56,456 nucleotides of DNA from Lysinibacillus sp. (GCA_031181585.1 JAPSKP010000009.1:11878-68333), one strand, 5' to 3'; counted from the stretch's first letter, positions 1 to 9,244 are shown. Made by a program: numbers and translations. The notes: generated by a model from the letters alone, not told the origin.

Positions 1-76
1 TTTCAGAGCCGTAGATCTCCGGCTCACGTTTTCCCAGACGATTTAAATTTGGGCCATTTAGCACAAAAAGCTTCAT
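1..76 (-). CDS. aroQ: 3-dehydroquinate dehydratase type II, N-terminal part (cut by window edge)
   Basis: Only the first 25 codons are inside the window. They read [20 protein letters not shown] and continue IYGSE, the signature N-terminus of type II dehydroquinases, which convert 3-dehydroquinate to 3-dehydroshikimate in the shikimate pathway. The ATG is preceded by a good ribosome site (AAAGGGAGAT). It follows the yqhR-like gene on the same strand with a short gap, the same order as yqhR-yqhS in B. subtilis. Another shikimate gene, aroK, lies about 14 kb away. The rest of the gene is beyond base 1, so its integrity cannot be judged. Confidence 0.93.
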   Translation of the reverse strand, partial: MKLFVLNGPNLNRLGKREPEIYGSE

Positions 77-106
77 CCCTCTATCTCCCTTTCCCACACA
101 TTTCCT

Positions 107-544
107 TTATTTTATCACAGACTCTTTGTACGGCAACTCATTTCGTTTACCCATATGCGCTCGGTGATAAGTAGCTGTATCTGTCAGGAACAATGAAGTT
201 GTTATAACAACAACAAGAAAAGGAATTGATAACCGCTTAAAGGACTTTGCTTCGGCCGGCAAATCATAGATGATCCATTCCGCTACAAATGCAATGGCAA
301 GCCCTAAAAGAATGCCTATTAGAAATGCGGGAACTATTTGTATATACTGAACAATCATCATGAATATGAATGATACAATATATAATATAACAAAAAGGAC
401 AATCCAGCGCGTCAGCCCATCGTCTATGTTATGTAAAAATTTAGTTGGGTGCCAATCTATCCAGCTAAACAGCTGTAAAATTTTCAACATAACTGTAATA
501 TATAAACTCCCGGCAATACTTGTACTATTTGCAACTCTAAACAT
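107..544 (-). CDS. yqhR: YqhR-like integral membrane protein
   Basis: A 145-residue protein with about four hydrophobic segments (near residues 9-27, 46-68, 71-90 and 107-122) and a charged C-terminal tail. The function is unknown. The name rests on size, topology and position: it sits between yqhQ (divergent here) and aroQ, as yqhR does in B. subtilis. The ATG follows AGAGGTGAT with suitable spacing. Nothing catalytic is visible. It probably shares a transcript with aroQ, whose ATG begins 30 bases after this stop. Confidence 0.75.
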   Translation of the reverse strand: MFRVANSTSIAGSLYITVMLKILQLFSWIDWHPTKFLHNIDDGLTRWIVLFVILYIVSFIFMMIVQYIQIVPAFLIGILLGLAIAFVAEWIIYDLPAEAKSFKRLSIPFLVVVITTSLFLTDTATYHRAHMGKRNELPYKESVIK

Positions 545-671
545 ATAATCACCTCTAGTACTTTAGCGTATCCAAATCTCCATAATCTATGCAGACAGGT
601 AGTGATTTCTTGAAAAATTTAGTACAATAAAAAAGTAAAGATTTTGAGATTAATAGAGAGTGGTGTCAATA

Positions 672-1607
672 TTGAGCAAGGAAACGCCTGTATATGGGGG
701 ACAAGCACTTCTTGAAGGAGTCATGTTTGCTGGGCAGGACCATATGGTAACTGCCATTCGTCGCAATGACGATTCAATTGATTATTATCATTTGAAAAAA
801 GAGAAAAAGCCTATTTTCCAAAAACTGAAAAAAATCCCATTTGTTCGGGGAGTAGTAGCACTCATTGAGTCTGCTGGATTCGGCTCACGCCATTTAGATT
901 TTGCCAGCTCACGCTATGAGGTCAACCCGGGTGAAGAAGAGGCAGAAGGCGAAGAAATGAGCAAGCTTCAGATGATCCTCGGGGTAGCAGTAGTCGGGGT
1001 ATTATCCTTTTTATTCGGTAAATTCATTTTCACCCTAGTACCTATGTTTTTGGCTGAATTTTTAAAGCCCTGGTTCCCTGGTAAGGCAGTACAGATTTTA
1101 CTTGAAACAGGATTTAAGTTAATTTTACTGCTGGCTTATTTGTATTTTATTTCGATGGCACCAATCATTAAGCGAGTTTTCCAATATCACGGGGCAGAAC
1201 ATAAAGTCATTAACTGCTATGAAGCAGGTATGCCATTGACAGTGGAGAATGTACAAAAACAGTCTCGCCTTCATTACCGCTGCGGCTCAAGCTTTATTTT
1301 ATTCACTGTTATTGTTGGCCTGTTTGTATATTTTCTCGTGCCGACTGATCCTCTTTGGATACGCCTGTTATCCCGTATTTTACTGATTCCGGTAGTCATT
1401 GGGATCTCTTTTGAAGTACTGCAAGCTACGAATAAAGTACGTAATGTACCGGTTCTTCGCTATCTAGGCTATCCCGGCCTATGGCTGCAGCTTTTAACAA
1501 CAAAAGAACCAAAAGATGATCAGGTAGAGGTTGCTATCGCTTCATTCAATAAATTGCATGAAGTAGAAAAAAACCCGGAAATCGCTTGTACATTGAATCA
1601 TAGTTAG
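672..1607 (+). CDS. yqhQ: YqhQ, DUF1385 family membrane protein
   Basis: The protein begins SKETPVYGGQALLEGVMF and contains QYHGAEHKVINCYEAG and LHYRCGSSF, the conserved motifs of the DUF1385/YqhQ family, whose biochemical role is unknown. Membrane segments lie around residues 100-125, 145-165, 205-225 and 230-250 of about 311. I prefer the TTG at 672 to an upstream GTG at 660, because GAGTGGTG is well placed for the TTG and the resulting N-terminus fits the family. A plausible -10 TACAAT lies about 40 bases upstream. It is divergent from yqhR. Confidence 0.9.
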   Translation: MSKETPVYGGQALLEGVMFAGQDHMVTAIRRNDDSIDYYHLKKEKKPIFQKLKKIPFVRGVVALIESAGFGSRHLDFASSRYEVNPGEEEAEGEEMSKLQMILGVAVVGVLSFLFGKFIFTLVPMFLAEFLKPWFPGKAVQILLETGFKLILLLAYLYFISMAPIIKRVFQYHGAEHKVINCYEAGMPLTVENVQKQSRLHYRCGSSFILFTVIVGLFVYFLVPTDPLWIRLLSRILLIPVVIGISFEVLQATNKVRNVPVLRYLGYPGLWLQLLTTKEPKDDQVEVAIASFNKLHEVEKNPEIACTLNHS

Positions 1608-1644
1608 GTGAAGCTGCCATAGAAACTTCATATTTACTAATGCC

Positions 1645-1681
1645 AAAACGGACCACCCCATGTAAGGGCTGGTCCGTTTTT
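1645..1681. terminator. bidirectional terminator between yqhQ and the anti-sigma gene
   Basis: The arms AAAACGGACCA and TGGTCCGTTTT pair perfectly around a 14-base loop. A-rich and T-rich flanks allow it to serve both the yqhQ transcript and the convergent operon on the other strand. Confidence 0.85.
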
Positions 1682-1684
1682 GAT

Positions 1685-2566
1685 TTAAAGATAGTAGATG
1701 ATTGCGAGAGCCGCTAAATATTGAAGGCTATTCATGGTCAGCATCAGCTGGCGATCTCTGCTTTTCCCTTTCCTGCTTTCGATCAAACAGTTCACCGCTG
1801 TCCCAGTCATTATAATTCCAGCCGGCACAAAGAAATGGATATTGTACACAAATATAATAAAGATAATTACCAGTCCAGCCATAATCAGCTCAATAACTGT
1901 CTGGGACGAATGAGAATGCTTTGGAGGCTTTCTGCCCTGTTCATCTTTTTTATTCCATTTCCTTTCAGCCAATAAATTGACGATAAATACTGCTGCTAAA
2001 AGCCCCAACATGTAGGGAATGGCGTTATTCTTATGTAAGGGTTCTATTGCCTTTGAGTGGAATTCCTCGAATGTTTCTTGTAGTTTATATAGCTGTCCTG
2101 TTTCTTTCTGTTCAAAGTATACACTTCCATCCCCCGTGGTGTACACCTCATACAGCGGTCGGGGTCCATACTGATAATCTAGACGCATCGTATAATCAGC
2201 TTCTTGGTTGAACAGTTTAATGTCTACGGGCGTCATGCCTTCTGTAACTTGGGTCATAAACCGGATCCATTTTGCATTATCCACTTTATCTACATTATTC
2301 TGTAACGCCGAGTATGGATTGCCTTCCCCTAATGTAATATATGCTCGTGTGATATTCGTGTCCCCTGAAGATTGAAGCCGGGTTGTGATCTCTCCTGTTC
2401 CAATAAAAAACACTATGAGGAGGCAGACAAGCGCCAAAATAAGGCCTACTTGCCATTTCGTCCGTTGCCGGCTTCTCTGCAGGCGCCTCTCAATCTGTTG
2501 AAAATGTTGCGCCCTCTTCTGCTTATCAGGTGTTAATGACAATTCCTTCAAACGTTCCTCAATCAT
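1685..2566 (-). CDS. putative membrane anti-sigma factor or sigma partner
   Basis: I do not recognise the family. The gene overlaps the stop of the sigma-factor gene before it by a few bases, so the two are translationally coupled, the usual arrangement for an anti-sigma factor. The protein has a charged cytoplasmic N-terminus of about 37 residues, one membrane span, a roughly 120-residue extracytoplasmic part rich in acidic and aromatic residues, then three or four spans at the C-terminal end. The extra C-terminal spans are unlike the common single-span RsiX/RsiW types. The start is taken as the ATG after AGGGGGTGAGG; the GTG three codons earlier is too close to the ribosome site. Confidence 0.55.
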   Translation of the reverse strand: MIEERLKELSLTPDKQKRAQHFQQIERRLQRSRQRTKWQVGLILALVCLLIVFFIGTGEITTRLQSSGDTNITRAYITLGEGNPYSALQNNVDKVDNAKWIRFMTQVTEGMTPVDIKLFNQEADYTMRLDYQYGPRPLYEVYTTGDGSVYFEQKETGQLYKLQETFEEFHSKAIEPLHKNNAIPYMLGLLAAVFIVNLLAERKWNKKDEQGRKPPKHSHSSQTVIELIMAGLVIIFIIFVYNIHFFVPAGIIMTGTAVNCLIESRKGKSRDRQLMLTMNSLQYLAALAIIYYL

Positions 2567-3032
2567 CTGCCTCACCCCCTAAAATTTTGCGCAATGCCTT
2601 TAAGCCTCTTACCGTGTTATTCTTTACCTGGGCCTCTGTCATCTGCAGGTGCCCAGCCACTTCCTTCACCGACATTTCTTCGATATAACGAAGCACAATG
2701 GCTTCCCGGTAATTAAGTCTTATTTCACTCAATGCCCTATAGAGACTCCGGACTTCCTCTGAACGCTCCACAATCTCGGGAGGCAATGGCCGCTCATCTG
2801 GCTTTTCCTGCTCAATAGGAAGCCATTTCAACAGACGCTTTCTGCGATAATGATCATATACAAGATTCCTTGCAATCCGAATCAGCACTGCCTTGTCATT
2901 ACGCACATTCTGCGCCTTAAAAAACCGAAAAAACGTTTCCTGGACAAAATCATCCGTTAATTCTGAATCTGTTGTCAAAAACAATATGTATTGGAAGATG
3001 GCATTATAATGCTCTTCATAGACGTCCTTCAT
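2559..3032 (-). CDS. RNA polymerase sigma factor, ECF type
   Basis: A protein of about 157 residues with region 2 (EHYNAIFQYILFLT, DDFVQETFFRFFKA) and region 4 helix-turn-helix (LNYREAIVLRYIEEMSVKEV, then AGHLQMTEAQVKNN). The length and two-domain layout are those of extracytoplasmic-function sigma factors. The chosen ATG follows GGGAAGGAGGAGGAGC; an upstream in-frame extension lacks such a site. It is followed by an overlapping membrane-protein gene, presumed its regulator. No classic TGAAAC / CGTC autoregulatory promoter was found just upstream, so its own control is unclear. Confidence 0.85.
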   Translation of the reverse strand: MKDVYEEHYNAIFQYILFLTTDSELTDDFVQETFFRFFKAQNVRNDKAVLIRIARNLVYDHYRRKRLLKWLPIEQEKPDERPLPPEIVERSEEVRSLYRALSEIRLNYREAIVLRYIEEMSVKEVAGHLQMTEAQVKNNTVRGLKALRKILGGEADD

Positions 3033-3223
3033 GCTCCTCCTCCTTCCCTTTATAAAGACGAACGATTGGAAGAACAGAATCACTTAAAAATGATTTATTT
3101 CCATTTCGCAGCATCATGTAATAGGAAGCTCTTTAACAATTGAAAAGATTTTTAGTGACTTAAAATAGTGGCTCCTCTCTACTCACACTTTCATCACAAA
3201 ATTTGATAGTTTCTAAAGCAATA

Positions 3224-3247
3224 AAAAAACCCATCAGATTTGATGGA
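3224..3247 (-). terminator. terminator of the DUF4181-like gene
   Basis: The stem CCATCA/TGATGG lies immediately after the stop codon of the gene on this strand and is followed by GTTTTTTT. Confidence 0.7.
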
Positions 3248-3622
3248 TTAATTCAGCACAAGCGCATAAATGAGTAAGCCTGCAAATGTAATCGTAATGG
3301 CAATCGCATGAGCGAAAGAAACGATGTAATGACGGAAATCAGATTCATAGCGTTTTTCCAAGGTCCCTCTTGTTAGCAAAATAACGACAAATGCAACAGG
3401 AATAAAAATGCTTGAGACTAGACCTAGCGCTGGTGTCAATAGCAGAATGCCTCCAATACAAAATGCAATAACAGTTAATTCAAATGGCAATTGCCATTTC
3501 GTCTTGTAGTCATAAAATATTTTTGGCTCGCTTGGTTTTAGATAGCCTGTCTTCTTTTTTAAAAGAGGTATAAATACAAATTGATAAAGTGCAACTAGGC
3601 CAATTACAATAATAAATTCCAT
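3248..3622 (-). CDS. small membrane protein, possibly DUF4181
   Basis: A 124-residue protein with an N-terminal hydrophobic segment, a polar stretch (residues about 20-45), and three further hydrophobic segments near 48-68, 70-88 and 103-122. The layout resembles the DUF4181 membrane proteins of Bacillus, but I am not certain of the family. AGGGTGTTGAT precedes the ATG and a small terminator follows the stop, so it looks like a single-gene unit. No function can be assigned. Confidence 0.6.
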   Translation of the reverse strand: MEFIIVIGLVALYQFVFIPLLKKKTGYLKPSEPKIFYDYKTKWQLPFELTVIAFCIGGILLLTPALGLVSSIFIPVAFVVILLTRGTLEKRYESDFRHYIVSFAHAIAITITFAGLLIYALVLN

Positions 3623-3833
3623 ATCAACACCCTAACTTTCTATGTCTAACAAATGTACCATAAATAGGTTCTATTATGCAAAATACATTCCAGTTATAGT
3701 TCGTTCATTTATTTCACTACAAAAATCTGCCCTTGCAGTTTCTTTTTTTATTTGAAATCCCCTGTCACTTTTGCTATTTACATCGTTTTTTTACTGCTAT
3801 ATGATTTGAATAACAGATTGCGAGGTTTAAAAA

Positions 3834-4598
3834 ATGGACATCGATCTTTTTTCAATCACAGCACTTTTCTTCTTTGGGTTTATCGGTGCTTTCATCAATT
3901 CAGTCGTCGGTGGAGGTGGATTAATTACTTTACCTGCCTTACTTTTTGTCGGTCTACCGCCTGCAACAGCTATTGCTACAAACAAGCTGGCTGCATCATT
4001 AGGTAACTTCACAAGTATGATGACATTCTTACGGGCTGGGAAAATTGATATCAAAATGCTGGGACCTATTGTACCGTTTGTTTTCATCGGGTCAATGCTG
4101 GGAGCTTTCACTGTCCATCATGTTGACTCAGAAATTTTACGTCCGCTTGTGCTTTTCTTACTTATAGGTGTCCTTATCTATACATTCATTAAAAAGGATT
4201 TGGGAAAAGTAAAGGATGGCGAAAAAGCGATTGGAAAGAAAAAGCTTGTGGGACTTATTCTTTTGATTGGGTTAGGTTTCTATGATGGTTTCTTCGGACC
4301 AGGTACAGGCTCCTTCATGATTTTTGTATTATTGTTTATGGGATTCAATTTTATTGAGGCATCCGGCAGTTCTAAACTGCTCAATTTCACGAGCAATTTA
4401 GCCGCACTCATTATGTTTTTATTTTTAGGAGCAGTTAATTTTACATACGGTTTTATTATGGGATTTGCAATGATTTTAGGGGCATATGCAGGCTCCAAAA
4501 TTGCCTTGAGTAAGGGGACAGAGTTTATACGCATACTATTCATCATTGTCACTACCGTTTTAATTTTAAAGAATGGCTATGACTATTTCTTTTCATAA
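3834..4598 (+). CDS. TauE/SafE family (DUF81) sulfite/anion exporter-like permease
   Basis: A 254-residue permease with about seven to eight membrane segments. It carries the duplicated glycine-rich family motifs: INSVVGGGGLITLPALLFVG near residue 22 and FYDGFFGPGTGSFMIFVLLF near residue 148. The family moves sulfite, sulfoacetate or other organosulfur anions; the substrate here is not predictable. The gene stands alone between convergent transcripts and its ribosome site (GCGAGGTTTAAAAA) is only moderate. No sulfur-metabolism gene is adjacent. Confidence 0.88.
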   Translation: MDIDLFSITALFFFGFIGAFINSVVGGGGLITLPALLFVGLPPATAIATNKLAASLGNFTSMMTFLRAGKIDIKMLGPIVPFVFIGSMLGAFTVHHVDSEILRPLVLFLLIGVLIYTFIKKDLGKVKDGEKAIGKKKLVGLILLIGLGFYDGFFGPGTGSFMIFVLLFMGFNFIEASGSSKLLNFTSNLAALIMFLFLGAVNFTYGFIMGFAMILGAYAGSKIALSKGTEFIRILFIIVTTVLILKNGYDYFFS

Positions 4599-4764
4599 CC
4601 TACAATTCATTGGAACCTATTCGTCTGAAAAATGAATGAAGAAAAACCAAATTGTCATAGACACATAGCTTTGAAGTGCTCTTGATAAGCAAATAAGAAT
4701 GTGAGCCCGGAAATTGTTACTCTTTACCGGATATTTATCACTATTTATTTTCCACTTAATAAAA

Positions 4765-4794
4765 AAGCGGCTGCAGATTTCTCTGTAGCCGCTT
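4765..4794 (-). terminator. nrdJ terminator
   Basis: AAGCGGCTGCAGA pairs with TCTGTAGCCGCTT (one G-U) and is followed on the minus strand by TTTTTT. It sits directly after the nrdJ stop. Confidence 0.88.
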
Positions 4795-4802
4795 CGTTTA
4801 TT

Positions 4803-7373
4803 TTAAAGACCGCATTTTAGCTGTGCACCACAGTTTGTACATGTGTTGCACCCGCCCATTTCTTCTACTGTACCTTGTCGGCAAACAGGGCAGGTATTCC
4901 CTACCTCAGAGCCGATTGTTACATTTGTTTGTGATAATGGAGCAATTGTATCAACTAATACTACCCCGCGCTTTGTTTGTTCTTCCTGCTGCTTTAACTC
5001 TTCAAATTCCAGCTGTTCGTCACTATGAGACTCTTCAGCCTTCAGAGTTAATACTTGTGTATCACGGCTTCCGTCAACATAGACCGTGCCGCCTTTAGCC
5101 CCGCCGCGATAAAGACGCTCGTATACTTTTTCTACTTGGTTTACCGTATAGCCTTTTGGTGCATTAACCGTTTTGGAAATTGACGAGTCGATCCAGTTTT
5201 GAATAATACACTGAACATCTGCATGTGCTTCTGGTTTCAATTGCATAGAAGACACGAACCAATGAGGTAGATTGTTTTCATCGGCACCTGGGTTTGCAGC
5301 CAAGTATTCCTGTACAATTTCTGCCTTCACTTCAATGAATTTCCCTAAACGGCCTGAACGATAGTATGTGAAGCTGAAATATGGCTCCAGTCCAGTCGCA
5401 ACGCCTACCATTGTGCCAGTTGAACCAGTTGGTGCTACTGTCAGCAAGTGAGAGTTGCGAATACCATTTGCTAAAATATCTTCGCGAATATGCTCTGGCA
5501 TTTTTTTCATGAAGCCAGTCTGAATAAATGCTTCACGCAGACGTTTTGTCTCTTCTTCCGTTTCTCCTTGCAGGAATGGGAAGCTGCCGCGCTCTTTCCC
5601 CAACTCGATAGATGCTTCATACGCTGCAATCGCAATTGTTTTGAAGATTTCATCTACCAATTGGTTTCCTTCTTCTGATCCATACTCTTTCTCACAGTAA
5701 ATCAGTAAATCAGCAAGTCCCATAACACCCAGTCCTACACGACGCTCACCTAGCGCCTGTTTACGGTTTTCTTCTAGGAAGTATGGTGTTGCATCAATTA
5801 CGTTATCCTGCATTCTAACGCCTACTTTTACTGTTTGACGCAGTGCATCATAATCAACCGATTTTGATTCCTTCAAAGCAAATTGTGCCAGGTTAACAGC
5901 TGCCAGGTTACAAACACTGTATGGAGCTAATGGCTGCTCACCACAAGGGTTTGTTGCAACAACCTGCTGTCCATATGCTTTTGCATTTGTCATATCATTT
6001 GCGTTATCGATAAAGAAAATGCCAGGCTCTGCTGCGTATGTAGCACATACGTTAATCAGGTTCCAAAGCTCACGTGCTTTAATCTTGCGGTATACGCGAA
6101 CACCATAGCCAAGCTTTTCCCACTCGCGCACGTCGCCTACTTTATGCCATTCTTCATTGTATACATCCATCTCAGCAGGCGAATAGTTTGCTACATCTGG
6201 GAAACGCAGTTCGTAGTCTAGGTCATTTTCGACAGCATGCATGAATTCATTTGTTAACGTGACTGAAATGTTCGCCCCAGTGAGGAAGTCTGGGTTATGC
6301 ACTGAATAGGTACCGCCGTCTCGAAGCTTCGCCTCTGCTTCGCGGATGATTGTCTCATCGAATCCACCCATACCAGGAATATTTTTATAGTTTACAATCC
6401 CTTGATACATTGCTTCATCTTGCTGTGTTAAAGGTTTGAATTTTAATTTTTCCTTTGCCAGACGAATAATGGACTCGTCCATCGTATTTTCAATCAGATA
6501 ACGAAGGATCCGTGGATTTTGCATCTTCGAAATGATGAATTCTACGATATCTGGATGCCAATCTGCCAGCATAATCATTTGGGCTCCGCGACGGGAACCG
6601 CCTTGCTCTACTAAATGAGTTAGTTTTGCGATATCATCAAGCCAGCTAACTGACCCTGAAGATTTACCATTTACGCCGCGCGCAAGTGTATTTCTTGGAC
6701 GAAGTGTAGAACCGTTTGTTCCAACACCACCACCTCGGCTCATAATCTCCATAACCTGCTTACGATGATCACTGATACCTTCACGAGAATCTGGTACAAA
6801 TGGCATTACATAGCAATTAAAGAATGTTACATCAGTCTCAGAGCCTGCTCCGTAAATAACACGGCCAGCCGGAATGAATTTTAGGTCTACAAGCTGCTCA
6901 TAAAACTTTTCGAACCATTCTTTTCTAGCTTCTTCTGTTTTTTCTACAGCAGCCAGCCCTGTCGCATTGCGTTTTGCAATTTGTTCATAATAAATTTCAA
7001 GCGGCTTTTCGATAATATCTAGTGAACGAGTAATAATACCTGTTGTTTGCTCTTGGTCATCTTCCAGTACATGACGGAAATCTTCCTCGATCAGGATAGC
7101 CGCCTTTTTGGCCTCCTTATCAATCGATTGAATGATTCCTAGACCACGCGCTGGGAATTTTGGGTCTTCTTTTACAGTTAATACAACAAAGTCCCCTGGT
7201 TTTAACGTTTTTTTCTCCGTATCCTTGAATGAATAACGGTCAATCATCACAAGACGTGATACACCTTTATGCGTAATATGCATATCTGGTGTAATCGGAT
7301 GCACTTGCGGGAATTGCTCAATATCTTTATTGAGCTGATCTACTTGGATGGTTTGCTCCAACACACTTGCCAT
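4803..7373 (-). CDS. nrdJ: adenosylcobalamin-dependent (class II) ribonucleotide reductase
   Basis: An 856-residue enzyme that reduces ribonucleotides to deoxyribonucleotides with an adenosylcobalamin radical. Visible motifs are FNCYVMPF (first redox cysteine), the finger loop ATNPCGEQPLAPYSVCNLAA, the phosphate loop APTGSTGTMVGVATGLEPYF, and a C-terminal cysteine cluster CPVCRQGTVEEMGGCNTCTN, with two more cysteines in the last ten residues. The cluster probably combines a zinc knuckle with redox cysteines. The start is the ATG after AAGGGGGCTAAG; a GTG directly before it is a less likely alternative. It stands alone behind two NrdR-type boxes. I saw no cobalamin riboswitch. B. subtilis itself relies on class I NrdEF, so this separates the organism from that species. 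Confidence 0.95.
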   Translation of the reverse strand: MASVLEQTIQVDQLNKDIEQFPQVHPITPDMHITHKGVSRLVMIDRYSFKDTEKKTLKPGDFVVLTVKEDPKFPARGLGIIQSIDKEAKKAAILIEEDFRHVLEDDQEQTTGIITRSLDIIEKPLEIYYEQIAKRNATGLAAVEKTEEARKEWFEKFYEQLVDLKFIPAGRVIYGAGSETDVTFFNCYVMPFVPDSREGISDHRKQVMEIMSRGGGVGTNGSTLRPRNTLARGVNGKSSGSVSWLDDIAKLTHLVEQGGSRRGAQMIMLADWHPDIVEFIISKMQNPRILRYLIENTMDESIIRLAKEKLKFKPLTQQDEAMYQGIVNYKNIPGMGGFDETIIREAEAKLRDGGTYSVHNPDFLTGANISVTLTNEFMHAVENDLDYELRFPDVANYSPAEMDVYNEEWHKVGDVREWEKLGYGVRVYRKIKARELWNLINVCATYAAEPGIFFIDNANDMTNAKAYGQQVVATNPCGEQPLAPYSVCNLAAVNLAQFALKESKSVDYDALRQTVKVGVRMQDNVIDATPYFLEENRKQALGERRVGLGVMGLADLLIYCEKEYGSEEGNQLVDEIFKTIAIAAYEASIELGKERGSFPFLQGETEEETKRLREAFIQTGFMKKMPEHIREDILANGIRNSHLLTVAPTGSTGTMVGVATGLEPYFSFTYYRSGRLGKFIEVKAEIVQEYLAANPGADENNLPHWFVSSMQLKPEAHADVQCIIQNWIDSSISKTVNAPKGYTVNQVEKVYERLYRGGAKGGTVYVDGSRDTQVLTLKAEESHSDEQLEFEELKQQEEQTKRGVVLVDTIAPLSQTNVTIGSEVGNTCPVCRQGTVEEMGGCNTCTNCGAQLKCGL

Positions 7374-7430
7374 CACCTTAGCCCCCTTTATTATTATAAA
7401 GCTTCTTCACTCTGTACCCGCAAAAATGGA

Positions 7431-7484
7431 AATCAAACACAAGATATTGTGTTTGATTTATCCGCCTCAAACTATATATAGGCA
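7431..7484 (-). promoter_or_regulatory. NrdR operator: two NrdR boxes upstream of nrdJ
   Basis: Box 1 is ACACAAGATATTGTGT (7437-7452), inside a longer perfect inverted repeat with 12-base arms (AATCAAACACAA / TTGTGTTTGATT). Box 2 is AAACTATATATAGGCA (7469-7484), weaker on its distal side. Their centres are 32 bases apart, the three-helical-turn spacing typical of paired NrdR boxes. NrdR is the ATP/dATP-sensing repressor of ribonucleotide reductase genes; its own gene is not in this window. Confidence 0.85.
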
Positions 7485-7612
7485 CAGTATTTACACTTTT
7501 AAAAGATTACAACAGATTTTTTTTTCAAACAAGGGCTTGATTTTTTTTTATTTTTAGGAACTGTTCATTTATCAACGTTTCTTAAACTAAAAATTTTTTC
7601 AAACAAACGTTC

Positions 7613-8443
7613 CTACTTTTTAAAATTCCAGTCATCATTTGCATATTTTTCTTTTTCCAATTGTTCTATATATGCTAATTGCTCCTCTGTTAATTCATAA
7701 GGAATCAATTCAATATCCAAAGCATGCTGAAAACCGTTTTTAAACGCTTGTATACATTGTTCAATAGTAAATGGCTTATCTACCAACCTGTTCATAGCAA
7801 CAGCCTTCTCAGGAAGCTTTAAACGCATTTTCTCACGCGCTTCCTCATTCGCAAATTTAAACAAAGATAATAGCTTCTCTTCCTCTAGGTCAAGCAAAAT
7901 TGCTCCATGCTGTAAAATGACACCTTTTTGACGCGTTTGGGCACTACCCGCTACTTTTCTGCCTTCTACAACAAGCTCATACCAGCTTGGTGCATCAAAA
8001 CAAACAGCACTTTTTGGTTTTTTTAGATCCTGCTGCTTTTCTTCCGTATCAGGCACGCTGAAATAAGCATCCAGCCCAAGATTGCGGAATCCAAGCAATA
8101 GCCCTTCACTTAATACTCGGTATGCTTCTGTTACCGTTTTTGGCATGTTAGGATAATCCTCTTCGACAATGATGGAATATGTCAATTCATGCTCATGCAA
8201 TACCGCTCGTCCTCCTGTAGGTCTTCTGACAAAACCTAACGCCTGACGGCGCACTTCCTCAAAGTTAATATCTTTATGTACTTGCTGGAAGTAGCCAATC
8301 GATAATGTTGCCGGGTTCCATTCATAAAAACGAATAACCGGGGGGATGAGTTTCTCGCTATGCCAATTGAGCAATGCCTCATCCATTGCCATATTATATG
8401 ATGGGCTGCAAGGCCCAGAGTTAATAAAATACCATTGTTTCAT
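7613..8443 (-). CDS. lipM: octanoyltransferase LipM
   Basis: A 276-residue member of the biotin/lipoyl transferase fold ([20 protein letters not shown] at the N-terminus). It moves octanoyl groups from acyl carrier protein to GcvH in lipoate synthesis. The catalytic cysteine is visible in [12 protein letters not shown], with [17 protein letters not shown] and [20 protein letters not shown] forming the acyl site. The ATG follows GGAGGCATGTA; an in-frame upstream extension has no ribosome site. Its neighbour yqhL is divergent. The nearby glycine cleavage genes use the lipoylated GcvH that LipM serves. Confidence 0.94.
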   Translation of the reverse strand: MKQWYFINSGPCSPSYNMAMDEALLNWHSEKLIPPVIRFYEWNPATLSIGYFQQVHKDINFEEVRRQALGFVRRPTGGRAVLHEHELTYSIIVEEDYPNMPKTVTEAYRVLSEGLLLGFRNLGLDAYFSVPDTEEKQQDLKKPKSAVCFDAPSWYELVVEGRKVAGSAQTRQKGVILQHGAILLDLEEEKLLSLFKFANEEAREKMRLKLPEKAVAMNRLVDKPFTIEQCIQAFKNGFQHALDIELIPYELTEEQLAYIEQLEKEKYANDDWNFKK

Positions 8444-8537
8444 TACATGCCTCCATAAAGTATTTGGTTTACTTACTCGACGAACGTCCTGTTCTCTTTT
8501 ATAATATACCTGATAGATAGAAAGGGGAAATAATAAC

Positions 8538-8921
8538 GTGCAAGTATTAATTACCATCGCCATCATCCTAGGAGTCATAATTGCCTATGTGTTGATCAAT
8601 TCATTCCGTTTAAAAAAGGCTGTGACAAATTTGACACAGGAAGAATTCATACAAGGCTACCGTAAAGCACAATTGATCGACCTTCGGGAACCAAAAGAAT
8701 TTGAAGCTGGTCATATCCTGGGGGCGCGCAATATCCCAATGACGCAGATGAATCAGCGACATAAAGAAATCCGACCAGATTTGCCAGTGTATCTATACTG
8801 TCAAAATACAGGTCGCAGTGCACGTGCTGCTTTAATGCTGAAGAAAAAAGGCTATAATCAAATTTACCAATTACAAGGCGGGTTTAAAACTTGGTCAGGT
8901 AAAGTCAAATCAAAAGCATAG
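8538..8921 (+). CDS. yqhL: YqhL, membrane-anchored rhodanese-like protein
   Basis: A 127-residue protein with one N-terminal membrane span (residues 2-20) and a rhodanese domain (about 30-125). The active-site loop CQNTGRSA supplies the persulfide-forming cysteine; [20 protein letters not shown] is the typical N-terminal motif of the domain. It starts with GTG after AAAGGGGA. It is divergent from lipM, as in B. subtilis. The likely role is sulfur transfer or redox handling at the membrane; the partner is unknown. Confidence 0.88.
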   Translation: MQVLITIAIILGVIIAYVLINSFRLKKAVTNLTQEEFIQGYRKAQLIDLREPKEFEAGHILGARNIPMTQMNQRHKEIRPDLPVYLYCQNTGRSARAALMLKKKGYNQIYQLQGGFKTWSGKVKSKA

Positions 8922-8929
8922 CGTATGTA

Positions 8930-8953
8930 GAGCTCCCTTTAGGGGGCTTTTTT
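8930..8953 (+). terminator. yqhL terminator
   Basis: AGCTCCC-TTTA-GGGGGCT hairpin followed by TTTTTT. Confidence 0.85.
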
Positions 8954-9173
8954 CTATAGTTTTTACTTTTCCCGGCTCAGAATACTGATTGCAAAATTGT
9001 CGAAAGTTGACCCCTTACTGTTTAAAAATTTGGTGTCGAGGTTTCTTTCATTATAGCAAATAGTGCTGTTTTATCGATTCAGCGCCAGAGTTTCTTCCTA
9101 TATAATAAATAAGCTGTATGAGGTCAAACATCTAGCAAATGTATTTTAGAATAGAAAAAAATTTTAAAAAAAT
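8954..9173. other. intergenic stretch, no feature seen
   Basis: This AT-rich stretch lies between the yqhL terminator and the gcvPB terminator. I found no open frame with a ribosome site, no convincing stem and no repeat in it. Confidence 0.5.
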
Positions 9174-9202
9174 AAAACGCACAGAGTCCGTCTGTGCGTT
9201 TT
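9174..9202 (-). terminator. glycine cleavage operon terminator
   Basis: AAAACGCACAGA and TCTGTGCGTTTT form a perfect 12-base stem. On the minus strand it is followed by ATTTTTTT. Confidence 0.88.
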
Positions 9203-9244
9203 ACTTATTTAGGACTTACTATTCATTTTTCTAAAACGCATTTT

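Noticed and set aside
2978-3250. Autoregulated ECF promoter before the first sigma gene
   Set aside because: A CGTC occurs upstream, but no AAC-type -35 lies at 16-17 bases from it.
7377-7612. Cobalamin riboswitch upstream of nrdJ
   Set aside because: No B12 box (GCCACTG) or long structured leader is visible; the NrdR boxes explain the region better.
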